Assembly (NCBI GenBank): GCA_041687255.1
Contig: JAWLCL010000005.1
Coordinates: 124,001 to 188,000, forward strand
DNA from: Mariniphaga sp041687255
GTDB lineage: Bacteria; Bacteroidota; Bacteroidia; Bacteroidales; Prolixibacteraceae
Length of the DNA stretch: 64,000 nt
Direction of reading: 5' to 3'
The notes under the pieces are model-generated. The model was not told the DNA's origin. It did no database searches and was given only the letters and a program-made list of their open reading frames with translations. Within the stretch, counting starts at the first letter, position 1; each line of letters begins with the position of its first letter. Position numbers and translations under genes: made by a program. Shown here piece after piece: positions 8,748 through 17,905 of this stretch.

Positions 8748-9085
8748 TACCCAATAGTTTAATCTTTAACATGCCCTACCATAATTTATCCCAAAGTTTT
8801 TACTTTTCTGACATTTAAGCCCTTCATAAATACTAATCGGGCATTAGGGATAATTTCGTCTTTTTCATGTGAAAATACTTGCACAATTTGGGGAAAAAAT
8901 TCACAAGCACCCGACAAAATACCACATCTTTAATTTTATAACAATTTATGCCGGCATATTAAGAAGCAGGATTTGAGGCTACTTCGAATCAGCTTTTTTA
9001 AATATCAGTGAAAACAAAATATTCGGCACAGAATTGTATAAAGTATTTGCTTTAAATAAAAATGTTAATTCTAAAATAAAAGATT
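8748..9085. other. 338-bp divergent intergenic region, no gene seen
   Basis: AT-rich spacer between the divergent LRR and DUF892 genes. It must hold both promoters, but no clear TTTG/TAnnTTTG pair was found; the nearest is TAAAGTATTTG at about 9039-9049, which has a wrong internal spacing. Confidence 0.5.
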
Positions 9086-9577
9086 ATGGCTAATAAATTG
9101 AATGATTTGAGAGATTTATTGCAATACGAGTTGAAAGATTTATACAGTGCAGAGAATCAGATATCGAAAGCGTTGCCTAAATTGGCAAAATCAGCCCGCA
9201 GCAATAAACTCCGCAATGCATTTGAAAAACACCTTGAGCAAACCGGCCACCAGATTGATCGTCTTGAAAAAGTAGCTTCACAGCTAAAACTGGATATCAC
9301 AGGTGAAGATTGCGATGCTATGAAAGGTTTGGTTAAGGAAGGCGAAGAAATGATGCATGAAGAAGCAGCTGATGCCGTTCACGATGCAGGTTTGATAGCA
9401 GCAGCTCAACGAGTTGAACATTATGAAATGGCCGGATACGGCACTGTGGTGCGTTACCTGCAAATGCTTAACGAAAAAGATGCCGAAAAGCTGATGTCGG
9501 AAACACTGAATGAGGAAAAAGAAACCGATAAAAAGCTTACTAAATTAGCTGAAGAAATAAATGCTGAAGCAATGTAA
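9086..9577 (+). CDS. DUF892 (YciE/YciF) ferritin-like protein
   Basis: 163 residues, all helical. The opening LNDLRDLLQYELKDLYSAENQ is characteristic of DUF892/YciF, a ferritin-like four-helix family. Candidate metal ligands include the glutamates of ELKDLYSAE, the EHLEQTGHQ segment and the VEHYEMAGYGTV helix. These proteins are usually stress-induced and are thought to handle iron or oxidants in the cytoplasm. It stands alone, with a 1.35 kb gene-free region downstream. The precise reaction is not established for the family. Confidence 0.9.
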   Translation: MANKLNDLRDLLQYELKDLYSAENQISKALPKLAKSARSNKLRNAFEKHLEQTGHQIDRLEKVASQLKLDITGEDCDAMKGLVKEGEEMMHEEAADAVHDAGLIAAAQRVEHYEMAGYGTVVRYLQMLNEKDAEKLMSETLNEEKETDKKLTKLAEEINAEAM

Positions 9578-10234
9578 TCACTTTTAAACAATAATAATAT
9601 TAACAATACAGTAAAGAGATCAGCCGGTTTTTATTTAATGAACAGCACACAATAGATGAATTTCCAACAAGTCCCCTCAGAAATTCTCACTCATTCCAAT
9701 CCATTGGAAATTTATTCTGCGAAAAAATTGTTCTGCAAATAATTAAGAGGCTGGTCTTTTTATTTTTATTATTCTTTAAACTTCCTTACATCCTGTTTCC
9801 CATACCACCTGAATGATTAACCCCTGCCATACAAAATATCAAAGTTATCGTTGCGGGTTTTAAACAAAAATTTTGAACAAAAATAAATGATGACTCTTTT
9901 CAGCATTACCTTAGTTCTTAATTTAAATTAGCAGCATACTTTCAACGTTATCCTTCAGTTGTCGATAAAGAAAGTTCATTCTCTGAGCAATCGGCAGTAA
10001 AACCGACAACCGCTTATCAGAAACCTTATTTTCCTTTCCCAAACCTCAGTAACCGGCAGTGTAGACCACAACCGCGACCTTATTATCTTATTATTTTGAA
10101 TTATTATTATGCATCTCATTACCGAAAAACAAGAAAATATGCAAAAAAGTCCCCCCTCGGTTTTCAACCGAACTTCAAAATGAATCACTTATAACTGTAA
10201 TGAATATTTTTTTCAAATGAAGGCATCTGCAAGA

Positions 10235-10275
10235 TAGCCAGAGATTGCTTTGCTGCGCGCGCAATGACGGCTCCG
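10235..10275. repeat. ATTGC...GCAAT dispersed hairpin repeat
   Basis: This stretch reads GAGATTGCTTTGCTGCGCGC followed by GCAATGACGG, with ATTGC and GCAAT as hairpin arms. Read in reverse it gives the spurious peptide phrase LRAQQSNL, which I know from false predictions over short repeats in many genomes. I take it as a REP-like repeat, not a gene. Confidence 0.5.
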
Positions 10276-10290
10276 TAGCAGGGACAGAAT

Positions 10291-10335
10291 GCGGCGCAAC
10301 AAGTACCATGTTATATGATGAAACATATGCGCCGC
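10291..10335. repeat. GC-rich hairpin GCGGCGCA / TGCGCCGC
   Basis: Perfect 8-bp arms at 10291-10298 and 10328-10335 enclose a 29-nt loop with a further CATGTT/AACATA pairing. It is GC-rich in an AT-rich region. It may be a structured RNA element or part of a dispersed repeat. Confidence 0.45.
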
Positions 10336-10610
10336 AGAAGAAATCTCTCTTAAATATGTTATATAATAGGTAATGAGGTTTGGGGTGATATTTTTTCGGT
10401 CCGACTGCTGAGGTGAACATATAAAATAAGGTTTTCAGGAAACTATGGATATGCCGGGGCACAATGCAATAATGACTTTTTTCAGCACTACCTTTGCTAA
10501 GGATTCTGCTCATTGCACTCATTAATCAAGGACTGTTTTTTCCTCTGTTGTTCCTTATTTCATCATTATATCCATAGGTTTGACTCACAGGATCGTCACA
10601 CCTTCGCCTG

Positions 10611-10722
10611 ATTAAACTCAATGTAAACTCAATACAAATTCAATGTTAACTCAATGTAAATTCAATTTAAATTGAATTTACATTGAGTTAAGTATGAGTT
10701 TAAATTGAGTTAAGTATGAATT
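10611..10722. repeat. 11-bp-periodic palindromic array, copy A
   Basis: Ten consecutive 11-bp units run from 10613 to 10722. The five left units follow TAAACTCAATG and the five right units follow its complement (TACATTGAGTT, TAAATTGAGTT). The central 46 bp, 10646-10691, are a perfect palindrome centred on TTTAAA; the outer units diverge while keeping the 11-bp period. A closely related array lies at 57.6 kb and a variant at 33.7 kb. I know no named family with this build. Confidence 0.85.
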
Positions 10723-10844
10723 AATACTGTGTAAGGTATTATTTGTTGATGACCTTTAGAATATTGCATCAACAAAGAATCAAAATATTACAAAATCAGA
10801 CTTTTACTTTAAAAAAATTCATTGTCAACCGGCATGAATACAGC

Positions 10845-10876
10845 AGCAGGAGAATGCCTGATGGCATCCTCCTGCT
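10845..10876 (-). terminator. Hairpin downstream of the AsmA gene
   Basis: Arms AGCAGGAGAATGCC and GGCATCCTCCTGCT pair around TGAT with one A-C mismatch, 53 bp beyond the asmA stop. There is no T-run on the minus strand, so it may be a transcript-end-stabilising hairpin and not a true intrinsic terminator. Confidence 0.4.
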
Positions 10877-10928
10877 CCAAATGCACCCGTTACGTTAACC
10901 GACAATGATATTAAAGGTAACCTTATGC

Positions 10929-13406
10929 TTATTTGAAGAGGTCTTTTAACCCCTCGCCTATTTTGTTTAATGATTTTTGGATGTCTTCCTTCGATGATTT
11001 TTTCACCTCCTCAACAATTTTCTTGCGGGCCTCTTCCAGGTTAACGCTAACTTCAGGTTTACCCACCGGGCCATTAAGCTCAACTGTTGCCGGAATGGTC
11101 TCAATGCGCTCCTGACCGGGCAGCACATTAATAATTTGCTGCACATCGGCACCAAAAGCGTCTCTTTCGACATTGAAATTCATGCTCATATCCAGAAGGT
11201 TTTGAGTGTTCAGGTTTCCGGCTATTTCGACTTCCTGACCTGCAATGCGTGTTTTAAAGGGTTTTAGGACCACAGCTCCGTTGGTGATTTCAATTGAAGC
11301 TGTAAAATCATCAACTGTCACATTTTTGAGCCTTTCGGCATTAAGTAATCCCTTCAACTGACTAAACAGGGGTGAATCCACGATACGTACATTTTGGGTT
11401 GAAATTTTACCGCTTCCGTTTACAGTCTGAGGAATCAAATTAAACTGCGGGGATAACTGCCCCGTCATTTTAAGATTTGTACTCAGGTCCCCCTGACTGC
11501 GGCCCGCAATTGGTAAAACGTTTTGCAGTCCTGAGAAGGTTTGAAAGGCCATGGGAATATCAACTTCTGCCACATTAAAGGTAAAATCGAAGAGTGGCTG
11601 GTTTTCTGGTGTATTCTGATAGGAACCTGTCATTACAACATTGCCCTCCAGAGTGTTCATGCTCAGGTTATCGAGCACCAGCCTTTCATTTTGGGCAGTT
11701 ATCAGGCCTTTCACATCGGTGAGGGGTAAGCTGTTGAATATGACCTGCCGTATATCGGACCTGAAGGTTAGGTCTACATTTTTGGGGATATCAAAAGCCA
11801 TAGCTTCATCGGGTTGTTCTGTTTCCGTAGCTTCATCGCGCTGCAAGCGCATCAATTCATTGAGGTTTACAAGTGTTGAATTAAGCTGAAGATTCCCTGC
11901 AATTACACCATCCTGAAACATATAGTTCAGGTAATTTGTAATATTACCCGCCAGGCGGAAGTTACTCTGCCCTATATTCATAATCAATCCGTTCAGGGTA
12001 ATGGCCTTTGGGGAAAAATTAAGCTTACCCTCAGGTATTTCAACCTGCTCGGTTAATGCAACCGATTCATACATGAAATTGCTAAGAGTAACCGAACCGT
12101 CGGATTGTATGTTTGAATAGTCCTCCTTTTCGATGGCTGAATAATTTCCCCTGAAAGTCAGGTTGGCATCTATCAATCCCGCCATATTTACGCTGTCGAG
12201 CGGCAGTGCATCTTTCAAATGCGCCAGGTTTACATTTCCGGTAAACCTTCCGTCGAAAGCCGGATCGCTAACAAGGTTTCTCAGTTTCAGCGTTAAATCC
12301 ACAGGACTGTTTTTCACTTCAGCATGGGCATTTTGGATGTCCACTTTTGTGGAATCGAGGATTCCCTGTGGTTTTGTTACCGAAACATCGGCTGAAATAT
12401 TCTTGATCTCCTCAGGCAGGTCGGCATAATGAAGGTTGCCGTCAGAAACATCAAGTTTTATATCGAAGGCAGGGTATTCTTCCTCATAATAAAAACCATT
12501 TACTGTTCCTGCTATCGATGCTGTCCCGCTGGTTTCAAAACCTTCCAGGTATTCTTCATAATCAGGAGGCACAAGGGCCAGGAAATTGTCGAAGCCTGAT
12601 GCTTTTGTTTTCAGCTGCAGGTCGAAATGCATTGTGTCGGTGGGCATTTGAATCATACCCGTCACTTCAAGCGGCAGACGGTTAATAAGCAATTCATTTT
12701 CCTGGATTGAGATATCCATTTTTTCATAATCCACATTCAGCACAGTACGAGTGGCAACCGATACGTTTGATATATAATTGGTTCCCTCATAATTCAATAA
12801 AAACCGTTCGGCTTCTCCTTCGGCAAGCAACTGGGTTGCAGTACCGTACATTTCGCCCGATATGTCGAAATTAAGACCTGTCATCTGAAGAAGCATGTTT
12901 GCTTCCCTGTCATCGTATGCAAATTTGCCATCAATGATTTCTATCTTTTCCAGTTTCAGCTCCAGTTCGTCTTCTGAAGGTTCTTCTTCCGGAATGGTAT
13001 CGGTTTGCTCTTCAGGAACGATATCCCAGTTGACGTTCCCCGATTGAGCCACAACCAGATTAAGCCTTGGTTGACCAAGAACTATTTCATCGATACCCAT
13101 TTGCCCTCCTCCTATAAGTTGACCGAGGGAAGTTTTTGTCCGAAGGGAAGCCACATTCAGAAGTGTATCGGAACTGAATTCATCGCGACCGGTAACCGAA
13201 ACCTCGGTTAATTCGAGGGTTATTTTCGGGAAGTTGCGGATAAATGAAAGCTTCAGATCGGCAAATTCAACATCTGCATCTACATTTTCATTGATGACTG
13301 TCTTTGTTTTATCAATCAACGTTTGCTTAAACAGCAATGGCAGAAGAATTAAGGCAAGTACCAAAATTGCAACTACAATACCTGTGATTATAAGTGTTTT
13401 TTTCAT
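10929..13406 (-). CDS. AsmA family membrane-anchored protein
   Basis: 825 residues. One N-terminal transmembrane anchor (about 5-25) is followed by a long periplasmic beta-rich region. The start of the soluble part (VINENVDADVEFADLKLSF) is typical of AsmA N-terminal domains, and the C-terminal third contains the AsmA repeat-type pattern (GSGKISTQNVRIVDSPLFSQ, then FKTRIAGQEVEIAGNL). AsmA-like proteins resemble bridge-like lipid transporters and act between inner and outer membranes in phospholipid homeostasis; a role here is inferred from family. The short charged C-terminal tail (KKSSKEDIQKSLNKIGEGL) is probably helical. It is monocistronic or follows cinA by 117 bp. Confidence 0.88.
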   Translation of the reverse strand: MKKTLIITGIVVAILVLALILLPLLFKQTLIDKTKTVINENVDADVEFADLKLSFIRNFPKITLELTEVSVTGRDEFSSDTLLNVASLRTKTSLGQLIGGGQMGIDEIVLGQPRLNLVVAQSGNVNWDIVPEEQTDTIPEEEPSEDELELKLEKIEIIDGKFAYDDREANMLLQMTGLNFDISGEMYGTATQLLAEGEAERFLLNYEGTNYISNVSVATRTVLNVDYEKMDISIQENELLINRLPLEVTGMIQMPTDTMHFDLQLKTKASGFDNFLALVPPDYEEYLEGFETSGTASIAGTVNGFYYEEEYPAFDIKLDVSDGNLHYADLPEEIKNISADVSVTKPQGILDSTKVDIQNAHAEVKNSPVDLTLKLRNLVSDPAFDGRFTGNVNLAHLKDALPLDSVNMAGLIDANLTFRGNYSAIEKEDYSNIQSDGSVTLSNFMYESVALTEQVEIPEGKLNFSPKAITLNGLIMNIGQSNFRLAGNITNYLNYMFQDGVIAGNLQLNSTLVNLNELMRLQRDEATETEQPDEAMAFDIPKNVDLTFRSDIRQVIFNSLPLTDVKGLITAQNERLVLDNLSMNTLEGNVVMTGSYQNTPENQPLFDFTFNVAEVDIPMAFQTFSGLQNVLPIAGRSQGDLSTNLKMTGQLSPQFNLIPQTVNGSGKISTQNVRIVDSPLFSQLKGLLNAERLKNVTVDDFTASIEITNGAVVLKPFKTRIAGQEVEIAGNLNTQNLLDMSMNFNVERDAFGADVQQIINVLPGQERIETIPATVELNGPVGKPEVSVNLEEARKKIVEEVKKSSKEDIQKSLNKIGEGLKDLFK

Positions 13407-13523
13407 TAGTATTTATAAATATACAAATTTAAAGTTAAGGAAAACAGGATATATATTTTGACAATAAGTGTTCCAGATTGAAAAAAACATCTTAACAAAA
13501 AGATTTACAGCACTTATGAAGCT

Positions 13524-14780
13524 TTAAACAGTTTGTTTGCCGTCGTCGATGAGCATCCTTCTCAGCATCTGAAGCGTTGTTTGACTGGTCCGGATAATAT
13601 TTCTTTCACGGTTATCGCCGAAGATGTACTTTTCAGTTATTGTTTTATTCGGCCCCGCTACAGCAATCCAAACTGTTCCTACGGGTTTATCTTCAGTACC
13701 GCCACCGGGGCCGGCAATTCCTGAGGTTGCCACCGAATAGCCGGTGCCAAGCGCTTTTCGCACTCCCTCGGCCATCTGACACACCACTGGTTCACTTACT
13801 GCACCATGTTCTTTTAAAATATCGGGTGATACGTTAAGCAGTTTTTCCTTCAACTCGTTGGAATAAGAAGTTATCCCCCCCTCATAGAAAGCCGAACTCC
13901 CCGCAATAAGTGTTATCAGGTGAGAAATATATCCCCCGGTACAGCTTTCAGCCACCGAAAGTTTCTGCCCCCTTTCAAGAAGCAGACGACCTGTTACTTC
14001 AGCAAGCGTTTCGTTATCGTATCCAAAAATATGTTCCGGGATCAGTTGCTTCAGCCGTTCTATTTCTACAGCTATCTGCTGCCTGAGCTCATCTTCACTA
14101 ATTCCGATGGCCGATAACCGCAATCTTACCGACATTGGATTAGGAAGATAGGCAAGTTTTATATTATCGGGAAGCGTTGATTCCCAATTCTCAATCCGTT
14201 CGGCGAGCATCGACTCGGGAAGCCCCTGTGTTTGGATGGTTTTATGAAAGATAGCTTTTCGTTTTCCGTTCTTTTGCAGCCGGGGCAGGATTTCTTGTTC
14301 CACCAGGTAATGCATTTCAAACGGTACACCCGGTAATGAAATGAATATGGTATCGTTTTTTTCGAACCACATTCCGGGTGCAGTTCCCACTTTATTGTGC
14401 AATACCTGACACGATTCGGGCATCAGCGCCTGGTCGCGGTTCAGCCTGTTTAAATCAATATTGCGGTTTTTAAACCGCTCCCTGATGTGTACAAATGTAG
14501 GCTCGTGAAAAACCAGTTGCGTATTGAAATACCGGCAGAGGGCTGTTTTGGTTATATCATCTTTGGTGGGGCCCAATCCTCCAGTAAGTACAACCAGATC
14601 GGCCTTTTCCTCTGCCCTGCGCAAGGCTTCATTGATATGATCAACATCATCGTGCACAGAGGTAATCTGACGGATTTCAATTCCATTCATGTTAAACTGC
14701 TCGGCCATCCACGCCGAGTTGGTATCGACTATCTGACCTATAAGTATTTCATCGCCTATAGTTATGATATCAGCTTTCAT
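13524..14780 (-). CDS. cinA: CinA (competence/damage-inducible protein A; NMN deamidase)
   Basis: 418 residues with two domains. The N-terminal MoCF/molybdopterin-binding-like domain (1-170) has ITIGDEILIGQIVDTNSAWM and LVVLTGGLGPTKDD. The C-terminal CinA amidase domain (about 255-415) has SVAESCTGGYISHLIT and ATSGIAGPGGGTEDKPVGTV. The full-length family hydrolyses ADP-ribose and NMN in NAD salvage, although the N-terminal activity varies between species. Its ATG overlaps the stop of the M48 gene by 4 bp (ATGA), so the two are translationally coupled. Both halves are intact. Confidence 0.95.
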   Translation of the reverse strand: MKADIITIGDEILIGQIVDTNSAWMAEQFNMNGIEIRQITSVHDDVDHINEALRRAEEKADLVVLTGGLGPTKDDITKTALCRYFNTQLVFHEPTFVHIRERFKNRNIDLNRLNRDQALMPESCQVLHNKVGTAPGMWFEKNDTIFISLPGVPFEMHYLVEQEILPRLQKNGKRKAIFHKTIQTQGLPESMLAERIENWESTLPDNIKLAYLPNPMSVRLRLSAIGISEDELRQQIAVEIERLKQLIPEHIFGYDNETLAEVTGRLLLERGQKLSVAESCTGGYISHLITLIAGSSAFYEGGITSYSNELKEKLLNVSPDILKEHGAVSEPVVCQMAEGVRKALGTGYSVATSGIAGPGGGTEDKPVGTVWIAVAGPNKTITEKYIFGDNRERNIIRTSQTTLQMLRRMLIDDGKQTV

Positions 14781-16024
14781 CTTTCCTTGCGGTAAAATTT
14801 TTTCAAATGGTTCAACCGCTGTAACAACGGTGGGTGAGAATAGTTGAAATAAACATATAACGGATGGGGAGTTAAATTGCTCAGGTTTTTTTGGGAAAGC
14901 TTTTTCAGGGCCATGGCAAGCGGCTGAGGTTTATATTTTTTGGCAGCAAACCTGTCGGCCTGGTATTCATTTTTCCTTGAAAGCTTATTCATAAAGATTC
15001 CCAGTACAAATGAAACAGGTGAATAAAGAATCCCAAAGGCAATTAAACCGATATGAAAGTTGGGCTCTTCCACTCCCAGTGCCCTGCTCAGGTATACACT
15101 GTCGATAAGCAGTGAGAATAAAAAAAGCACCACACCTGTCTGCAACAGCGAGATGATAAGCCCCTGAACCACGTGCTTCTTTTTATAGTGCCCTATTTCA
15201 TGGGCAAGTACAGCCACTATTTCTTCGGAATCCATATCTTCAATAAGCGTATCGTAAAGTACTATGCGTTTTTTACTGCCAAACCCGGTAAAATAAGCAT
15301 TGGCTTTTGAAGAACGTTTTGAGCCGTTTATAACATAGATGTTATCGAGTTTAAAATTGGCCTTGTCGGCAAATCGTTGGATGGCATCGCGCAGTTCACC
15401 TTCTTCAAGAGGGGTTTGTTTATTAAACAGGGGAACAATCAGGTTGGAATAGAACATGGTCATAAAGATGCTGAAAAAAGCTACCACTGCCCATGCATAA
15501 ATCCAGAACATGTTTTGCGTTTGCTGGTAAATGAATATTATAAGCGCAAGCAGTCCCCCACCGATAATTGCTCCGAGAAGTAACCCTTTTACCTGGTCGA
15601 GGATAAAAGTTTTTGGTGTGGTTTTATTAAATCCATACTTCTCTTCAATTACGAAAGTATCATAAATTGAAAACGGCAAATTAATGACATGCGAAGCCAG
15701 CATGATAATCCCAAAGAACAACAGGGCAGCCCAAATGGGGCTTGAAGTTATGCTCCAGACAAGTGAATCGACATATGCAAATCCATATAGCAGAAACATT
15801 GCTAAAACCAGAACAAAACTAACTGAACCTGAGAGCATTCCAAAACGATGATTTTCACGTTGATACGCCTGTTGTTTGGCGTATTCTTCCTTATCGTAAA
15901 TGTCTTTCAGCTCAGCAGGAAGCTTTCGCCCCATCTGCTTTATGTTCAAATGTTCAAGGTAATTTTCAAATAGAAAATCACTTGTAATAATGGCAATTAT
16001 TATCCAAAAAACAACTTCATGCAT
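14777..16024 (-). CDS. M48 (Ste24/CAAX protease-like) zinc metallopeptidase
   Basis: 415 residues from the ATG at 16024; an upstream in-frame ATG at 16063 adds 13 unlikely residues. Multiple transmembrane helices surround the M48 motif LAHEIGHYKKKH (H275, E276, H279), and the third ligand glutamate is in NEYQADRFAAKKY. An N-terminal peptidase_M48_N region precedes it. Ste24-type enzymes are integral membrane proteases; bacterial relatives are linked to membrane-protein quality control. It overlaps cinA by 4 bp, a pairing with no obvious functional logic. The substrate is unknown. Confidence 0.92.
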   Translation of the reverse strand: MHEVVFWIIIAIITSDFLFENYLEHLNIKQMGRKLPAELKDIYDKEEYAKQQAYQRENHRFGMLSGSVSFVLVLAMFLLYGFAYVDSLVWSITSSPIWAALLFFGIIMLASHVINLPFSIYDTFVIEEKYGFNKTTPKTFILDQVKGLLLGAIIGGGLLALIIFIYQQTQNMFWIYAWAVVAFFSIFMTMFYSNLIVPLFNKQTPLEEGELRDAIQRFADKANFKLDNIYVINGSKRSSKANAYFTGFGSKKRIVLYDTLIEDMDSEEIVAVLAHEIGHYKKKHVVQGLIISLLQTGVVLFLFSLLIDSVYLSRALGVEEPNFHIGLIAFGILYSPVSFVLGIFMNKLSRKNEYQADRFAAKKYKPQPLAMALKKLSQKNLSNLTPHPLYVYFNYSHPPLLQRLNHLKKFYRKER

Positions 16025-16098
16025 CTTTTTAATTCTAAGAAATGCAAAGGTAAAAAAATGCAATCAGTATAATCGCCGCCCCGGTTTTTTATTCCTGC

Positions 16099-16743
16099 TT
16101 AAAGAATGCCATCATCAGTCAATTGTTCAACTATTTCTTCGGCAAAACCTTCAGAAAAAGCTTCCAAATCAGCAGGATTATAAGTTTCACTCTGCGCCGA
16201 CCAAATTAAATCTTCAGTTTCTGCATCATAAAGATTGGTCTCAATGAAATAGATTTTATCCTCTGAATAATATCCCGACGAATGAAACTGTGGATACCAG
16301 TGGGAGTAATAGCCCCAGAAATTACCATAGAAACCATAACGGGGATAAGGGGCATAAGATGCCGTTCCCGGTGCGTAGCGGGTTTCTGTTTCCTCATCGA
16401 TAACAGAAATCGTGAGTATAGCATCCACTCCGTTTGTTTGTATGGCATCCAGAATTCTCTGCTTTTGATTGTCATCATCAGAAAATTTAGGCGGAAGAAC
16501 ATCGATGCTTTGCGAAGCTTCAATCCCCACTTCTGCAAGGTTCTGAGCCATTTCACTTTCAATAGTAGCTTTCTCTCCGGTTTGAGGAGTAAGGGCTGCA
16601 ACAAGCACATTGTTAAAGTCCTTTTGAATATCCTGCCTTTCCCAGGTGCCGGTTATTGAAGTTGATGAACCGCAGGAAACAAAAATGAACAGCATAACGA
16701 TGCCGCTTAAAAAAACTACCGGTGATTTGATATTCTTTTTCAT
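16099..16743 (-). CDS. Lipoprotein of unknown function
   Basis: 214 residues. A signal peptide ends in the lipobox FVSC (Cys25), so it is a lipoprotein, probably envelope-attached. The mature part begins TSITGTWERQDIQKDFNNVL. It has a central Tyr/Pro/Gly-rich stretch (about 140-160) and an ISVIDEETETRY segment. The pattern of a divalent opening strand followed by an LDAIQTNGVDAILTI unit is reminiscent of DUF4136/GNA1162-like envelope lipoproteins, but I cannot assign it. It is transcribed away from thuA. Confidence 0.75.
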   Translation of the reverse strand: MKKNIKSPVVFLSGIVMLFIFVSCGSSTSITGTWERQDIQKDFNNVLVAALTPQTGEKATIESEMAQNLAEVGIEASQSIDVLPPKFSDDDNQKQRILDAIQTNGVDAILTISVIDEETETRYAPGTASYAPYPRYGFYGNFWGYYSHWYPQFHSSGYYSEDKIYFIETNLYDAETEDLIWSAQSETYNPADLEAFSEGFAEEIVEQLTDDGIL

Positions 16744-17055
16744 AATAAACGCTTTTAAATTTCTTATTAAAAGACCACTTCCATGCCAAAGTGAGGCGCT
16801 TCAGGTGAGGCCGTTAAGTTCACACAGGTGAACTTCCTTTAACTCTATTATTTTGAGCATATAAACCCTGAAAAAGCAACTAGGTGAGCATTTTCATCCG
16901 GTAAGAAGATATTGTGAAATTTATCCACATTATGCTGAAATGATCGGCATGCAAGAGTATATTAAGTGCATGTTTCACTGAAAAAAAATTTCAGGGTCGA
17001 ATTTTTTAAGCTTATATTTGCTACAGAATAACAATTTAACTGAATTTTAAGAACT
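16744..17055. other. 312-bp divergent promoter region
   Basis: Spacer between the minus-strand lipoprotein and the plus-strand ThuA gene. It contains the promoter listed at 16989-17020; nothing else was recognised. Confidence 0.5.
16989..17020 (+). promoter_or_regulatory. Bacteroidota-type promoter of the ThuA gene
   Basis: The -7 box TATATTTG at 17013-17020 matches the Bacteroidota consensus TAnnTTTG exactly. A weak -33 element TTTC lies 20 bp upstream at 16989-16992. The spacing and the 35-bp distance to the start codon fit the sigma-ABfr promoter model. Confidence 0.6.
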
Positions 17056-17823
17056 ATGATGAAGTTTAAATCAATAATGGTGGGCATAGCCCTGTTTTTT
17101 TCACTGGTCATGTGTGCTCAGGACAATAAAACAGAATTTGAAACTCCTTCGCATCTGTTGGTATTCTCAAAGACTTCCGGCTTCAGGCATGAATCACTTG
17201 CCTCAGGAATAAAGATGCTTTACCAGCTTTCACCATCTCAGAACTGGGTAGTAACCACTACCGAAGATGCTTCGGTTTTTAACGATGATATTCTTGCCGC
17301 TTTCGATGTGGTAGTGTTTTTAAACCCTACGGGAGATGCTTTAACAGAAGCACAGCAAGCTGCCTTTGAAAGATTTATGAAACAAGGCAAGGGAATGGTC
17401 GGCATTCATGCAGCAGCCGATTTTGAATACGAGTGGCCCTTCTACGGAGACCTGCTTGGAGGATGGTTTAAAACACACCCACCATCACAAGAGGCAACTG
17501 TTGTTTTTGAAAACTTCGACCATCCGGCCATGGAACCCTTCAAAGGAATGGAATCCTATACCACTTACGATGAGTGGTATACATTTAAGTCCAATCCAAG
17601 GCCCAATGTCAATGTATTGGCAACAATCGATGAAAACAGCATAAAAAAATACGACAACGACGAATGGCGTATGGGAGACCATCCTATAATATGGTGGCAG
17701 GAAACCAATGGCATGCGTTCGTTTTATACCGGCTTTGGCCATACACATGAGGCGTTTCAGGATCAAAAAATCATCGAGCATATTAAAAATGCCATCAACT
17801 GGGCTGCGAAACGTTTGAACTGA
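17056..17823 (+). CDS. Secreted ThuA domain protein
   Basis: 255 residues with an N-terminal signal peptide ending near the CAQD of residues 21-24. The body is a ThuA (trehalose utilisation-like) class I glutamine amidotransferase-fold domain, with LVFSKTSGFRHESLASGIKM, the strand GMVGIHAAADFEYEW, and GDHPIIWWQETNGMRSFYTG. ThuA-like proteins accompany 3-keto-sugar and glycoside catabolism genes; the biochemical role is not settled. It carries its own promoter and is not tightly linked to neighbours. The nucleophile of true amidotransferases is replaced, as is usual for the family. Confidence 0.9.
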   Translation: MMKFKSIMVGIALFFSLVMCAQDNKTEFETPSHLLVFSKTSGFRHESLASGIKMLYQLSPSQNWVVTTTEDASVFNDDILAAFDVVVFLNPTGDALTEAQQAAFERFMKQGKGMVGIHAAADFEYEWPFYGDLLGGWFKTHPPSQEATVVFENFDHPAMEPFKGMESYTTYDEWYTFKSNPRPNVNVLATIDENSIKKYDNDEWRMGDHPIIWWQETNGMRSFYTGFGHTHEAFQDQKIIEHIKNAINWAAKRLN

Positions 17824-17905
17824 AAAGAGCAGGCATAAAAGATTTAAGCCGGCTTTATTTTTTCCTGTTACCAAAACTTATTTCATTGTTTGGAGTTTTA
17901 TTGGA

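Larger units (their letters stand above)
9887..10497. repeat. Imperfect 29-bp direct repeat pair
   Basis: The 29 bp at 9887-9915 (starting ATGATGACTCTTTTCAGCAT) match 10469-10497 (starting ATAATGACTTTTTTCAGCAC) at 24 of 29 positions in the same orientation. They bracket about 550 bp of non-coding DNA. They could be the ends of an old insertion or two copies of a short dispersed repeat. Confidence 0.45.
9578..10928. other. 1.35 kb gene-free region rich in repeats
   Basis: No credible gene lies between the convergent DUF892 and AsmA genes. Small reading frames here (for example at 9976-10188 and 10175-10522, both minus) have no family features and run through repeats. The region holds an imperfect direct repeat, a hairpin-forming dispersed repeat, a GC-rich hairpin, a large 11-bp-periodic palindrome and a hairpin before asmA, each listed separately. 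A decayed insertion or an unrecognised RNA cannot be excluded. Confidence 0.7.

Noticed and set aside
9976..10188. A 70-residue minus-strand reading frame
   Set aside because: Low-complexity composition, no start-site or homologous features, inside the gene-free repeat region.
10175..10522. A 115-residue minus-strand reading frame
   Set aside because: It runs through a dispersed repeat (the LRAQQSNL phrase is a known false-peptide signature), has no domain and no promoter.
17056..17823. ThuA gene as a functional glutamine amidotransferase
   Set aside because: No catalytic cysteine triad of that class was found; it is better called a ThuA-domain protein.
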